A stretch of DNA of 64,000 nucleotides, taken from NCBI RefSeq assembly GCF_000741785.1, contig NZ_JGZP01000006.1, forward strand, positions 1 to 64,000. The letters are read 5' to 3'. Below are positions 55,491 through 64,000 of this stretch, piece by piece. Within the stretch, counting starts at the first letter, position 1, and the number at the start of each line of letters is the position of its first letter. The translations under genes were made by a program, and so were the position numbers. Source of the stretch: Bifidobacterium stellenboschense (lineage in GTDB: Bacteria; Actinomycetota; Actinomycetes; Actinomycetales; Bifidobacteriaceae). The notes beneath the pieces are model-generated. The model was not told the origin of the DNA. It saw only the letters and a list, made by a program, of their open reading frames with translations, and made no database searches.

Positions 55491-55943
55491 ATGGGAACCG
55501 GAACGTTCACCAACGAGGAGATCGCATACCTGCGGTCACTGCCCGCCGTCGCGCGCGTATCCAACGGGCGGATACGCTACTCCGAGGCGTTCCGCCGCGA
55601 ATGTATGCGCCGGTACCACGCCGGCGAATCGCCCGTCCGCATCTTCCGCGACGCCGGACTGGACGCGTCCCTGATCGGCTACAAGCGCATCGAACGCTGC
55701 ATCGCGCGATGGCGTTCGATGCCGGACGCCCCCGAAACCGTCGGGGGCGCGGATGGGAATGAACCGGGAGCGGCGCGGGCGGACGGTCGCCTCGCGAAGC
55801 CGTTCACGCCGGAACTCAACGTGCGCGCCGGCAAACGCGACCTGCGCGACCTGCTCATCTCCCAGCAGGTGCTGCTCATCGAACACCTCGAATCCGAGGT
55901 CGAACGGCTCCGCGCCGAAGTCGGCGAACGGCCCGCGAAATAG
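55491..55943 (+). CDS. HTH protein resembling IS3-type OrfA, possible regulator
   Basis: The 150 aa contain a transposase-like helix-turn-helix: RYSEAFRRECMRRYHAGES, then PVRIFRDAGLDASLIGYKRI (about residues 27-67). A variable linker leads to a C-terminal leucine-rich coiled coil (LLISQQVLLIEHLESEVERL). HTH plus zipper is the layout of IS3-family OrfA, but no OrfB, inverted repeats or other transposon parts are near, so it is probably a resident DNA-binding protein. ATG 55491 follows AAAGGAGG. It sits 44 bases before dgt and behind the shared near-palindrome. Confidence 0.8.
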   Translation: MGTGTFTNEEIAYLRSLPAVARVSNGRIRYSEAFRRECMRRYHAGESPVRIFRDAGLDASLIGYKRIERCIARWRSMPDAPETVGGADGNEPGAARADGRLAKPFTPELNVRAGKRDLRDLLISQQVLLIEHLESEVERLRAEVGERPAK

Positions 55944-55987
55944 ACGGCCGCCGGGCTTGCTAGGCTGGAGGGCAGGGGAGGTGCGTC

Positions 55988-57298
55988 ATGGAATCCAGCC
56001 GATACGGGGACGAACCGGAAAGCCGCGTCGAACGCATCCCGAGCGGTGAAGGCTACACCGCCTCCGACGAGGAGCGGTGGGCGCCCGAACCGCCCAAATC
56101 GAAGTCGCGCACCGCGTTCGAACGCGACCGCGCGCGCCTCATCCACTCGTCCGCGCTGCGCCGGCTCGGCGCGAAAAGCCAGATCCTCGTCGCCGGCACC
56201 GACGACTTCGCCCGCACCCGCCTCACCCACACGCTCGAAGTCGCCCAGATCGGACGGCAGATCGGCAAACTCCTCGGCTGCGACCCGGACGTGGTCGACT
56301 GCGCCTGCCTTTCCCACGACCTCGGCCACCCGCCGTTCGGCCACAACGGCGAGGCGACGCTCGCCCGCATCGCCCGGAGCATCGGCGGATTCGAAGGCAA
56401 CGCGCAGACGCTGCGCCTCCTCACCCGCCTCGAACCCAAGGTGTTCCACCCGGACGGCCGCTCCGCCGGCGTGAACCTCACGCGCGCCTCGCTCGATGCC
56501 GCCGTCAAATACCCGTGGACGCTCGCCGAGGCGGCGAAGCACCCCAAAGGCGAACGCAGCGCCAAATACTGCGTCTACCCGGACGACGAACCCGTCTTCC
56601 GATGGCTCAAACAAGGCCTCGCCGACCCGACCGCACGCCCCATGGAATGCATGATCATGGATCTCGCCGACGACATCGCCTACTCGGTGCACGACGTGGA
56701 GGACGCCATCGCCACCGGCGCGTTCAACCCGATCGCGCTCGCCGACCCGCGCACGATCGACGCGATCGTCGGACAGACGCGCGCGTGGTACGGCCCGCAA
56801 TGGGACGCGGACCGGCTCGTCGAGGCGTTCGCGCGCCTGAAACGGCTCGACATGTTCCCCGACCATTTCAACGGGTCGCGATCGGCCTTGGCGCAGCTCA
56901 AGAACATCACCTCCGACCTGATCGGCCGATTCGCGTGGAGCGTCGAGGAGGCGACGCGCGACACCTACGGCGCCGGTCCGCTCACCCGCTATTCGGCGAG
57001 CCTCGTCATCCCCGAGGAGACCTCGTACGAGATCGTCGCGCTGAAGGGCGTCGCCGTGCATTTCGTCATGGCGCCGGGGGAGAAGGAGCCGATGCACGAG
57101 GAGGAGCGCCGCATCGTCGAAGACCTCGTCGACGTGCTCATGGCCGACTCGCCCCGCCCCAGCGACATCCTCGAAAGCCAGTTCCTCGACGACTGGGAGA
57201 CCGCCGCCAACGACGGCGAGCGCCTGCGCGTCGCCGTCGACCAGGTCGCCTCCCTCACCGACTCCTCGGCGCTCGCGCTCCACTCGATCCTGTTCTGA
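55988..57298 (+). CDS. dgt: Deoxyguanosinetriphosphate triphosphohydrolase (dGTPase) family
   Basis: Hydrolyses dGTP, or other dNTPs, to the nucleoside and triphosphate. The 436 aa have the HD-domain pattern RTRLTHTLEVAQ with LSHDLGHPPFGHNGE (metal His-Asp), and a later Asp in MDLADDIAYSVHD. Its length fits the bacterial Dgt-like type. It follows the HTH gene and is followed at 110 bases by dnaG, so dNTP pool control and priming are linked. ATG 55988 has GGGGAGGTG upstream. Confidence 0.93.
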   Translation: MESSRYGDEPESRVERIPSGEGYTASDEERWAPEPPKSKSRTAFERDRARLIHSSALRRLGAKSQILVAGTDDFARTRLTHTLEVAQIGRQIGKLLGCDPDVVDCACLSHDLGHPPFGHNGEATLARIARSIGGFEGNAQTLRLLTRLEPKVFHPDGRSAGVNLTRASLDAAVKYPWTLAEAAKHPKGERSAKYCVYPDDEPVFRWLKQGLADPTARPMECMIMDLADDIAYSVHDVEDAIATGAFNPIALADPRTIDAIVGQTRAWYGPQWDADRLVEAFARLKRLDMFPDHFNGSRSALAQLKNITSDLIGRFAWSVEEATRDTYGAGPLTRYSASLVIPEETSYEIVALKGVAVHFVMAPGEKEPMHEEERRIVEDLVDVLMADSPRPSDILESQFLDDWETAANDGERLRVAVDQVASLTDSSALALHSILF

Positions 57299-57408
57299 AC
57301 GCCCCGCCGGCCGGCGCGCGCCGCGCCTGACGGAAGACGGACACACGCCGACGGCGGAAACCGGCATACCCGTACCGGTGCCGCGGCAAGGCGGTAGGGT
57401 AGTGTGTC

Positions 57409-59508
57409 ATGGCCGGAATGATCAAGAAGGAAGACATCGAGAAGGTGCGCGCAGCCGCGGACCTCTACGACATCGTATCCGCATCCGTGTCGCTCAAGCC
57501 CTCGGGCACCGGCACGTACGTCGGCCTATGCCCGTTCCACGACGAGAAGACCGGCAGCTTCAACGTGCGCCCCGCGCTCGGCGTCTGGCACTGCTTCGGC
57601 TGCGGCCTGGGCGGCGACGTGTTCAAATTCGTCGAACAGCAGGAGAACATCGACTTCCGCGAGGCCGTCGAACTGCTCGCGGACAAATACCACATCGAAC
57701 TGCACTACGAGCAGAGCGGCACGGGGCGCGCCGACGGGCATTCCGGCTCGAAGCGTGCGCGCCTGCTCGAGGCCAACGAGGAGGCGCAGCGCTTCTTCGT
57801 CTCCCAGATCATGACCAAGGAGGCGCTCGCCGCCCGCAAGCTCCTCGGCGGGCGCACGTTCAGCCAGGCCGACTGCGAACGCTTCGGCTGCGGGTACGCG
57901 CCGCAGGGGTGGGACAACCTCGTGCGCCATCTTGCGTCGAAGGGATTCACCCAGCAGGAGATGCTCGACGCGGGCCTCGCGCGTCAGGGCCAGCGCGGCG
58001 TCTACGACTATTTCCGCGGCCGCGTCACCTGGCCGATCCGCGACTCGACCGGCCGCACGCTCGGCTTCGGCGCGCGCAAGCTGTACGAGGACGACCAGAT
58101 CGCCGCGAAGTACATCAACACGCCGGACACGCAGCTGTACCGCAAGAACCAGGTGCTCTACGGCATCGACCTGGCGAAGAAGGCGATCGTGAAGAAACGC
58201 CAGGTGGTGATCGTCGAGGGGTACACGGACGTGATGGCCATGCACCTGGCCGGCGTGGACACGGCGATCGCCACGTGCGGCACCGCGTTCGGCGCCGAGC
58301 ACGCGAAGATCGTGCGCCGTCTCATCGCCGACGATTCGCTCGGCGCGGTCCAGCTGGTGGGGCCGCTGAAGGTCGAGGGGCAGGCGGTGAGCTCGCGCGT
58401 CGTGTTCACGTTCGACGGCGACGCCGCCGGCCAGAAGGCGGCGCTGCACGCGTTCGGCCTCGACTCCGCGTTCCTCTCGCAGACGTTCGTCGCCGTCGCC
58501 GACGACAATCTCGACCCGTGCGATCTCAGGATCGAACGAGGAGACGAGGCGGTCCGTTCGCTCATCACGAGCGCGAAGCCCCTCTACGATTTCGTGATCG
58601 AGGCGGCTATCGGCCGGTTCGACACCCAATACGCGACCGGCCAGATGGGCGCGGTCAAGGCGGTGGCGCCGTTGGTCGCGCAGATCCGCGACCGGTCGCT
58701 GCTCGACCTGTACACGCGTCGCGCCACGCGCCGCATCGGCGTCGACCTCGACATCATGCGCCGCGAGGTGGAACGCGAGCGCCGCCGGCAGCGCGTGCGC
58801 GACGAGGACGCGTACGCGCCGCGACGCCGGTTCAACGGCGGCGGCGCGTTCGACCGTGACGGATCGCCGCGCGGACGCGACGGCGATCCGTACGCCGATC
58901 CGGCGAAACGCCGCGAACTCGAGCATCGCGACGCGACCGAACAGACGTATTTCCGTATCGACGACGCCGTGTTCATCGCCGAACAGCAGTTCATGGCGCT
59001 GCTCATCCAGGTGCCGCTCGCCGTCAGCCCCAACGGGTTCGCCGAACTGACGCTCGGGAACTTCATGACGCCGGTGTTCCGCACGATGTTCCAGGCGGTC
59101 GCCGCGGCCGGCGGACCGCCCTCCCCGGACACGCCGCAGGGACTGTGGATGCACAACCTCACCAAGGCGGGCGGGCCGATGCTCGAATCGACGATCAACG
59201 AGCTGGCCGTCATGCCGCTGCCGCTGCCGGACGACGGGCGGAACGCGGCCGACGGATCCGGCGCCGACGGTTCGGGCATGGTCGACGCGCGACTCAGGCA
59301 GCCCACCAAGGCGGAGAGCCGATACGCCTCCGAATTGCTCGTCAAACTGCTCGACATGGGGTATATGCGGCGCATCGGCGCGGCCAAACGCCGGATGGCC
59401 ATGATGCCCGACGGCGCGGAGAAGATCGCGCTGCTCGGCGAGATCACGCGGATGGAGACCCATCGCAAGGACATCCAGTCGCAGGTCTACGGCAACAACG
59501 TCGGCTGA
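57409..59508 (+). CDS. dnaG: DNA primase
   Basis: Makes RNA primers for replication, 699 aa. The N-terminal zinc ribbon reads CPFHDEKTGSFNV with WHCFGCGLGGD (about residues 43-74). The TOPRIM core has VVIVEGYTDVMAMH and VFTFDGDAAGQKAA, and the RNA polymerase domain includes GFGARKLYEDDQIAAKYINT. The C-terminal third binds helicase and has a charged low-complexity linker near residue 470. The frame begins cleanly at ATG 57409. Confidence 0.96.
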   Translation: MAGMIKKEDIEKVRAAADLYDIVSASVSLKPSGTGTYVGLCPFHDEKTGSFNVRPALGVWHCFGCGLGGDVFKFVEQQENIDFREAVELLADKYHIELHYEQSGTGRADGHSGSKRARLLEANEEAQRFFVSQIMTKEALAARKLLGGRTFSQADCERFGCGYAPQGWDNLVRHLASKGFTQQEMLDAGLARQGQRGVYDYFRGRVTWPIRDSTGRTLGFGARKLYEDDQIAAKYINTPDTQLYRKNQVLYGIDLAKKAIVKKRQVVIVEGYTDVMAMHLAGVDTAIATCGTAFGAEHAKIVRRLIADDSLGAVQLVGPLKVEGQAVSSRVVFTFDGDAAGQKAALHAFGLDSAFLSQTFVAVADDNLDPCDLRIERGDEAVRSLITSAKPLYDFVIEAAIGRFDTQYATGQMGAVKAVAPLVAQIRDRSLLDLYTRRATRRIGVDLDIMRREVERERRRQRVRDEDAYAPRRRFNGGGAFDRDGSPRGRDGDPYADPAKRRELEHRDATEQTYFRIDDAVFIAEQQFMALLIQVPLAVSPNGFAELTLGNFMTPVFRTMFQAVAAAGGPPSPDTPQGLWMHNLTKAGGPMLESTINELAVMPLPLPDDGRNAADGSGADGSGMVDARLRQPTKAESRYASELLVKLLDMGYMRRIGAAKRRMAMMPDGAEKIALLGEITRMETHRKDIQSQVYGNNVG

Positions 59509-59523
59509 GGGGTGCGGGCGGTC

Positions 59524-59641
59524 CCGGTTCCCGCGATTGGTCCCGCGATTGGTTCTGCAATTGGTATGGTCGGGAACCGGCGGATTGGCCCCATCCAAAT
59601 TGGACTGGTTTGGATTGGTCTCGCCGCCTCCGTCCGATAAT
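59524..59641 (+). promoter_or_regulatory. pdxS promoter region with ATTGG repeats, probable PdxR operator
   Basis: ATTGG occurs at 59536, 59548 and 59560 (12-bp steps), then 59584, 59599 and 59614. The first three are framed by a perfect inverted repeat, CCGGTTCCCG (59524-59533) and CGGGAACCGG (59571-59580). CCAAATTGG (59595-59603) is a local palindrome. GATAAT (59636-59641) is a likely -10, which puts the last repeat at the -35. The MocR regulator two genes downstream is the natural candidate to bind. Confidence 0.7.
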
Positions 59642-59730
59642 GGTCGGCGACGGATGCCGCGTGCGCCCCCCGCTCTCCATCGGGTGCGCGCGGCGTCGCA
59701 TGGCATCGCACGAACCAGAAGGGAACCGAA

Positions 59731-60606
59731 ATGACGCAGAACCGTGCCGAACTCAACCGCAACCTCGCCCAGATGCTCAAGGGCGGCGTGATCATGGACG
59801 TGACCACGCCCGAACAGGCGAAGATCGCCCAGGACGCGGGCGCCTGCGCGGTCATGGCCCTCGAACGCATCCCCGCCGACATCCGCGCCGCCGGCGGCGT
59901 GAGCCGTATGAGCGACCCGGCCATGATCAAGGGCATCCAGGAGGCCGTGTCCATCCCGGTCATGGCGAAGGTGCGCATCGGACACATCGCCGAGGCCCGC
60001 ATCCTGCAGGCCATCGACATCGACTACATCGACGAGTCCGAAGTGCTTTCCCCGGCCGACGACGTCTACCACATCGACAAGAACCAGTTCGACGTGCCGT
60101 TCGTGTGCGGCGCGAAGAACCTCGGCGAGGCGCTGCGCCGCATCGCCGAAGGCGCGGCCATGATCCGCACCAAGGGTGAGCCGGGCACCGGCGACGTGAT
60201 CCAGGCCGTGCGTCACATGCGCACGATGAACAAGCAGATCCACGAGCTCGTCTCCCTGCGCGACGACGAGGTGTACGAGGCGGCCAAGCAGCTCGCCGTG
60301 CCCTACGACCTCGCCAAGTACGTGCACGACAACGGCCGTCTGCCCGTCGTCAACTTCGCCGCCGGCGGCGTCGCCACCCCGGCCGACGCGGCCCTGATGA
60401 TGGAGCTCGGCGCCGAGGGCGTGTTCGTCGGCTCCGGCATCTTCAAGTCGGGCGACCCGGCCAAGCGCGCCGCCGCCATCGTCAAGGCGACCGCCAACTG
60501 GCAGGACGCCGACCTGCTCGCCAAGCTCTCCGAGAACCTCGGCGAGGCCATGGTCGGCATCAACGAGGACGAGATCCAGACCATCATGGCCGCCCGAGGC
60601 GAGTGA
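59731..60606 (+). CDS. pdxS: Pyridoxal 5'-phosphate synthase, synthase subunit PdxS
   Basis: Builds PLP from ribose-5-phosphate, glyceraldehyde-3-phosphate and ammonia. The 291 aa begin with [20 protein letters not shown] (Asp and Lys of the active site follow in VMAKVRIGH). They include [12 protein letters not shown] and the phosphate site [14 protein letters not shown]. The family is extremely conserved, so the call is secure. It precedes pdxT by 18 bases; the two form a 12+12 complex. Confidence 0.98.
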   Translation: MTQNRAELNRNLAQMLKGGVIMDVTTPEQAKIAQDAGACAVMALERIPADIRAAGGVSRMSDPAMIKGIQEAVSIPVMAKVRIGHIAEARILQAIDIDYIDESEVLSPADDVYHIDKNQFDVPFVCGAKNLGEALRRIAEGAAMIRTKGEPGTGDVIQAVRHMRTMNKQIHELVSLRDDEVYEAAKQLAVPYDLAKYVHDNGRLPVVNFAAGGVATPADAALMMELGAEGVFVGSGIFKSGDPAKRAAAIVKATANWQDADLLAKLSENLGEAMVGINEDEIQTIMAARGE

Positions 60607-60624
60607 GACCCGGAGGCGATTGAC

Positions 60625-61269
60625 ATGGTCGTAGCGGTCGAATACATCTCCAAGGAGGAGTCCGACGGCGTGGAATCCGGGCAGGAACGGCACGGCGTGA
60701 CCGGCATCCTCGCCGTGCAGGGCGCGTTCGCGGAACACGCCGCCGTGCTCGACAGGCTCGGCGCGCCGTGGAAGCTGCTGCGCGCCGCCGAGGACTTCGA
60801 CGACTCCATCGACCGGGTGATCCTGCCCGGCGGCGAATCCACCACGCAAGGCAAGCTCCTGCACTCCACCGGCCTGTTCGAGCCGATCGCCGAGCACATC
60901 AAGGCCGGCAAGCCCGTGTTCGGCACCTGCGCCGGCATGATCCTGCTCGCGAAGAGGCTCGACAACGACGAGCACGTGTACTTCGGCGCGCTCGACGCCG
61001 TCGTGCGCCGCAACGCGTACGGCCGCCAGCTGGGCAGCTTCGCCGCCACCGCCGACTTTGGCGAGCCCGGGGACGCCGACTTCATCAAGGATTTCCCGCT
61101 CGTGTTCATCCGCGGGCCGTACGTCGTCTCCGTCGGCGGGTCGGCGCGCGTCGAAACCGAGGTCGATGGGCATCCGGTGGCGCTGCGCCAGGGCGGCATC
61201 CTCGCCACCGCGTTCCACCCGGAGCTCACCGACGACACGCGCCTGCACGAGCTGTTCCTCTCCCTGTGA
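60625..61269 (+). CDS. pdxT: Pyridoxal 5'-phosphate synthase, glutaminase subunit PdxT
   Basis: Releases ammonia from glutamine for PdxS. The 214 aa carry the oxyanion loop LPGGESTTQGKLL, the nucleophile Cys in FGTCAGMILLA, and the catalytic His/Glu in AFHPELTDD. About 25 extra N-terminal residues precede the typical GVTGILAVQGAFAEH start, so a later start is possible, although no ribosome site was seen for one. Confidence 0.95.
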   Translation: MVVAVEYISKEESDGVESGQERHGVTGILAVQGAFAEHAAVLDRLGAPWKLLRAAEDFDDSIDRVILPGGESTTQGKLLHSTGLFEPIAEHIKAGKPVFGTCAGMILLAKRLDNDEHVYFGALDAVVRRNAYGRQLGSFAATADFGEPGDADFIKDFPLVFIRGPYVVSVGGSARVETEVDGHPVALRQGGILATAFHPELTDDTRLHELFLSL

Positions 61270-61342
61270 TCGGAAGATAATCGTCGGGAGGAACGGCGGG
61301 GGAGACGCCCCGACGGATACGGGAAGGGAAAGGACGGTGGCC

Positions 61343-62887
61343 ATGCGGCTGGAACTCGACCGGCGTGCGAGCGTGCCGATGTACCGGCAGCTGGCCGCAC
61401 AGCTGCGCGAACGCATCGTCTCCGGCGAGCTCGCCGAAGGCTACCGGCTGCCGCCCGAGCGCGAGCTCGCCGCACGCCTCGGCGTCAACCGCACCACCGT
61501 CCTGCAGGCGTACCAACGGCTCAAGGACGAAGGCCTCGTCGCGTCGAAGGTCGGCAAGGGCACGTTCGTGACCCCGGCGGGCGGCGCCGGTGCGCGGCCA
61601 TCGCCCGGTACGATCCGCACGATCCGCGACGCCGGCGTCCCCGCGCACGACGGCACGCCCGAGCCGTCCGTCATCCGGCCCCCGTGGTCGGTGCTGTTCA
61701 GCGACTACTCCAACCGGTTCACCTACCATGACATCGCCGAGATCGACCGCGCCCGGCGCGGGGGAGCGGACGGACGCGTCATCGACTTCGCGACCGGCTC
61801 GCCCAACCCGGCGGACATCCCCGACGACCTGCTGCGCGCGGTGAGCCTCGAGGCGTTCGCCTCGCACGAGTTCGACGGCCAGCCGGAATCGCCCATCGAA
61901 GGCTTCGACGAGCTGCGCGCGCTGCTCGCCGAACACATGCGCACGCGCGGCGTCGCCTGCGAGGCGCGCAACGTCATGGTCCTGTCCGGATCCGAACAGG
62001 GCATCGACCTCATCGTGCGCGCGTTCGTGAACCCGGGCGACCGCGTGCTCGTCGAACAGTCCACGTTCTTCCCCGCGTTGCAGACGTTCCGCTCCGCCGA
62101 CGCGTCGATCGTCGGCGTGCCGGTCGACGCCGACGGCATGCGCACCGATTTGCTCGAGGGCTACTGCGCGCGCTTCCGGCCCAAGATCATCTACACCATC
62201 CCCACCTTCCACAACCCCACCGGCACGACGATGCCGATGGAGCGCCGCCGCAGGCTCGTCGACGTGGCGCGCCGCCACCAGTGCCTCATCGTCGAGGACG
62301 ACGCCTACGGGGAGCTGTGGTACGGCGGGAACGGGGACGGCGACCGTCCCGTGCCGCTCGCCGGCATGGAGAACGCCGGATACGTGATGTACCTGTCCAC
62401 GTTCTCGAAGACCGTCACCTCCGGGCTGCGCACCGGATGGGTGGCGGCCGACCCGCACGTCATCGCGCGTCTGGCCGCATTGCGGCGCATGGTCGACCAG
62501 CACACGAGCACGTCGTCGCAGCGCATCTGCCTCGAACTGCTCAAGGAGGGGCGCATCGCCGGGCACGTGCGCGACCTGACCGCCGCCTACCGACGCCGCC
62601 GCGACACGGCCGTCGCCGCGCTGGAACGGCATGCGCCGCAAGGCATGCGATGGACCGTGCCGCAGGGCGGATACTACATCTGGGTCTCGCTGCCCGACGG
62701 CGTGCGCGCGCTCGACCTGCTCGCCCGGTGCCGCACGCTCGGCGTCACGTTCATGCCCGGCGGCGTGTTCGACGTGGACGAGACCGACGAGACGCACATC
62801 CGCCTCAACATGGTCCGCCCCGACGCACGCGACCTGGAGGACGGCATCCGCCTGGTCTGCGACGCCGTGCACGCCATGACGCGTTGA
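61343..62887 (+). CDS. pdxR: MocR-family PLP-binding regulator (probable PdxR)
   Basis: The 514 aa join an N-terminal GntR winged helix (YRQLAAQLRERIVSGELAEG, LPPERELAARLGVNRTTVLQ, SKVGKGTFV) to a fold-type I aminotransferase domain. That domain has the PLP lysine in STFSKTVTSGLRTGW, the Asn/Asp in TFHNPTGTTMP and VEDDAYGELW. Such proteins sense PLP and control pdxST in many Gram-positives. It follows pdxT by 73 bases in the same direction, supporting the name. ATG 61343 is preferred; GTG 61337 is possible. Confidence 0.88.
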   Translation: MRLELDRRASVPMYRQLAAQLRERIVSGELAEGYRLPPERELAARLGVNRTTVLQAYQRLKDEGLVASKVGKGTFVTPAGGAGARPSPGTIRTIRDAGVPAHDGTPEPSVIRPPWSVLFSDYSNRFTYHDIAEIDRARRGGADGRVIDFATGSPNPADIPDDLLRAVSLEAFASHEFDGQPESPIEGFDELRALLAEHMRTRGVACEARNVMVLSGSEQGIDLIVRAFVNPGDRVLVEQSTFFPALQTFRSADASIVGVPVDADGMRTDLLEGYCARFRPKIIYTIPTFHNPTGTTMPMERRRRLVDVARRHQCLIVEDDAYGELWYGGNGDGDRPVPLAGMENAGYVMYLSTFSKTVTSGLRTGWVAADPHVIARLAALRRMVDQHTSTSSQRICLELLKEGRIAGHVRDLTAAYRRRRDTAVAALERHAPQGMRWTVPQGGYYIWVSLPDGVRALDLLARCRTLGVTFMPGGVFDVDETDETHIRLNMVRPDARDLEDGIRLVCDAVHAMTR

Positions 62888-62923
62888 CGGACGGCGCCGC
62901 GGGCCGGGCTACCATGGTCCTCC

Positions 62924-64000
62924 ATGGGAACGAATGCCATATGGAACCATGACCTGTACGACGGCCTCGCGGGGAAGCGGGACCTCATCACCGACGTGCC
63001 CGGCGTGAGGGTCGGCCATGTCACGCTGCGCTCGCCCGACGGCGCCGCACCGACGATCCGCACCGGCGTGACCGCCATCGTGCCGCCCGGCGACTGTTTC
63101 GCAAGCAAACCGCCCGCCGCCGCGTACGTGTCCAACGGCTTCGGCAAGTCGATGGGACTCGTGCAGGTCGAGGAGCTCGGCAGCCTCGAAACGCCGATCC
63201 TCATGACCAACACGCTTTCCTGCGGTGCCTGCTTCGACGCGCTCGTGGACCACGCGCTCGCCGGACACCCCGCCATCGGCGTCGACACCGGCACGGTGAA
63301 CCCGGTGGTCATGGAATGCAACGACGGTCCCATCAACTCGATACGCGCCCGCGCCGTCACGCCGGCGCACGGGCTGGAGGCGATCGCCGCGGCCGGCGAG
63401 GACTTCGACGAGGGAGACGTGGGCGCCGGCACGGGCATGACCTGTTTCGGCCTCAAAGGCGGCATCGGGTCGGCCTCGCGCGTGGTGCGCGTGGACGGGC
63501 GCGACCATGTGCTCGGCGTGCTGGTGCTCACGAACTTCGGTTCGCGCGAATGCCTGCGTCTCAATGGCGAGCCGGTCGGCCTGCGCCTCGCCGAAGCGGA
63601 ACACGCCGCCCCGGCATCGGCCTCGGACGGGACCGCTGGCGGGGGCGCGGCCGGCGCCTGCGAGGACAAGGGCAGCATCGTCGCGGTCATCGCCACCGAC
63701 CTGCCGGCCGATTCACGCCAGTTGAGGCGCATGGCCAAACGCGTCACCGTCGGCATCGCGCGCTGCGGCGGCTACATCGGCAACGGCAGCGGCGAGATCG
63801 TCGTCGCGTTCAGCACCGCCAACCGCATCGACCACTGGGCCGGCGACGACCAGACCACACCGTCCGACCATCCCACGCCCGCCGGCGGGCCGCTCATCGA
63901 GACCGTGACACGGCTCAACGAGAACGCGATGGACCGATGCTTCCGCGCCGTGGCCGCCGCAAGCGAGGAGGCCATCGTCAGCTCGCTGCTTCACGCGCGC
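62924..64000 (+). CDS. P1/DmpA-like (S58) peptidase family protein, partial at the window end
   Basis: The frame is open from ATG 62924 to the last base, at least 359 residues, so the gene is cut by the window. It starts NHDLYDGLAGKRDLITDVPG, continues VRVGHVTLRS and GVTAIVPPGD, and has VNPVVMECNDGPINS and GAGTGMTCFGLKGGIGSAS. GYIGNGSGEIVVAFSTAN resembles the late core of DmpA-like L-aminopeptidases, whose subunits mature by self-cleavage. It probably acts on small peptides or amides. The ribosome site is weak. Confidence 0.85.
   Translation, partial: MGTNAIWNHDLYDGLAGKRDLITDVPGVRVGHVTLRSPDGAAPTIRTGVTAIVPPGDCFASKPPAAAYVSNGFGKSMGLVQVEELGSLETPILMTNTLSCGACFDALVDHALAGHPAIGVDTGTVNPVVMECNDGPINSIRARAVTPAHGLEAIAAAGEDFDEGDVGAGTGMTCFGLKGGIGSASRVVRVDGRDHVLGVLVLTNFGSRECLRLNGEPVGLRLAEAEHAAPASASDGTAGGGAAGACEDKGSIVAVIATDLPADSRQLRRMAKRVTVGIARCGGYIGNGSGEIVVAFSTANRIDHWAGDDQTTPSDHPTPAGGPLIETVTRLNENAMDRCFRAVAAASEEAIVSSLLHAR

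Noticed and set aside
55491-55943. Insertion sequence remnant
   Set aside because: The protein resembles IS3 OrfA, but no OrfB, terminal inverted repeats or target duplication are seen nearby.
57526-61416. Open frame of about 1300 codons on the minus strand
   Set aside because: It is the antisense shadow of dnaG, pdxS and pdxT caused by high G+C codon usage. The plus-strand genes are unmistakable.

Overview
The window is chromosomal DNA of high G+C from an actinobacterium, almost certainly a Bifidobacterium or a close relative. The evidence is the codon usage, actinobacterial-type IleS preceded by a T-box with a very short stem I, the cysK/cbs-metB-recQ-luxS neighbourhood, a pdxS-pdxT-MocR cluster and dgt-dnaG linkage. 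The species cannot be set from sequence reading alone. Most of the window is housekeeping or transport. About 12 kb (10.2-22.5 kb) is a type I-C CRISPR-Cas locus with visibly lower G+C, which suggests it was acquired.

Layout: 1-400 holds G+C-rich palindromic repeats and no gene. Then come sbcD-sbcC (520-5266), a nucleoside hydrolase (5301-6287), and a T-box leader with ileS (6381-10042). The CRISPR locus runs cas3 (10276-12717), a 284-base gap, cas5c-cas8c(with internal cas11c)-cas7c (13002-16376), cas4-cas1-cas2 (16475-18539), the leader, and an array of 51 repeats and 50 spacers (18849-22216). After it come a proline-rich membrane protein (minus), proS, an aldo/keto reductase, a membrane-anchored HNH protein, a DUF4143 ATPase (minus), an Nramp transporter, glmM, def and a membrane-anchored zincin-like protein (minus). 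A five-gene peptide ABC transporter (35647-41121), a RelE/ParE-Phd toxin-antitoxin pair, and a GntR-regulated ABC system with two related membrane proteins follow. The last part has cbs/cysK, metB, recQ, luxS, a GNAT, an APC permease, alr, an HTH protein with dgt and dnaG, pdxS-pdxT with a MocR regulator, and a P1-family peptidase cut by the window end.

The main discovery candidate lies in the gap between cas3 and cas5c. On the minus strand there is one degenerate CRISPR repeat with a shortened hairpin and an intact 11-nt crRNA tag. It is followed by a pseudo-spacer whose first 15 nt match the cas5c promoter at 13 positions. The two mismatches fall exactly at positions 6 and 12, the bases that Cascade flips out, and the match is preceded by a type I-C PAM (TTC). 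The target covers the -35 box of the cas5c-8c-7c-4-1-2 promoter and adjoins a divergent TATAAT box that could drive the small RNA itself. This looks like a crRNA-like autorepressor of the Cas operon that may also limit its own synthesis.

A second candidate is an 18-bp near-palindrome (CCGGTASATATSTACCGG) found identically, once inverted, 72-101 bases before three operon heads: sbcDC, cas3, and HTH-dgt-dnaG. This suggests a regulon linking DNA-end processing, CRISPR interference and dNTP/replication control. The HTH protein at 55491 is one possible regulator. Other regulatory finds are a 32-bp-phased operator array before the DUF4143 ATPase, ATTGG repeats before pdxS next to a MocR gene, a GntR operator, and a dispersed palindromic repeat that is translated in frame within the dppC-like permease.
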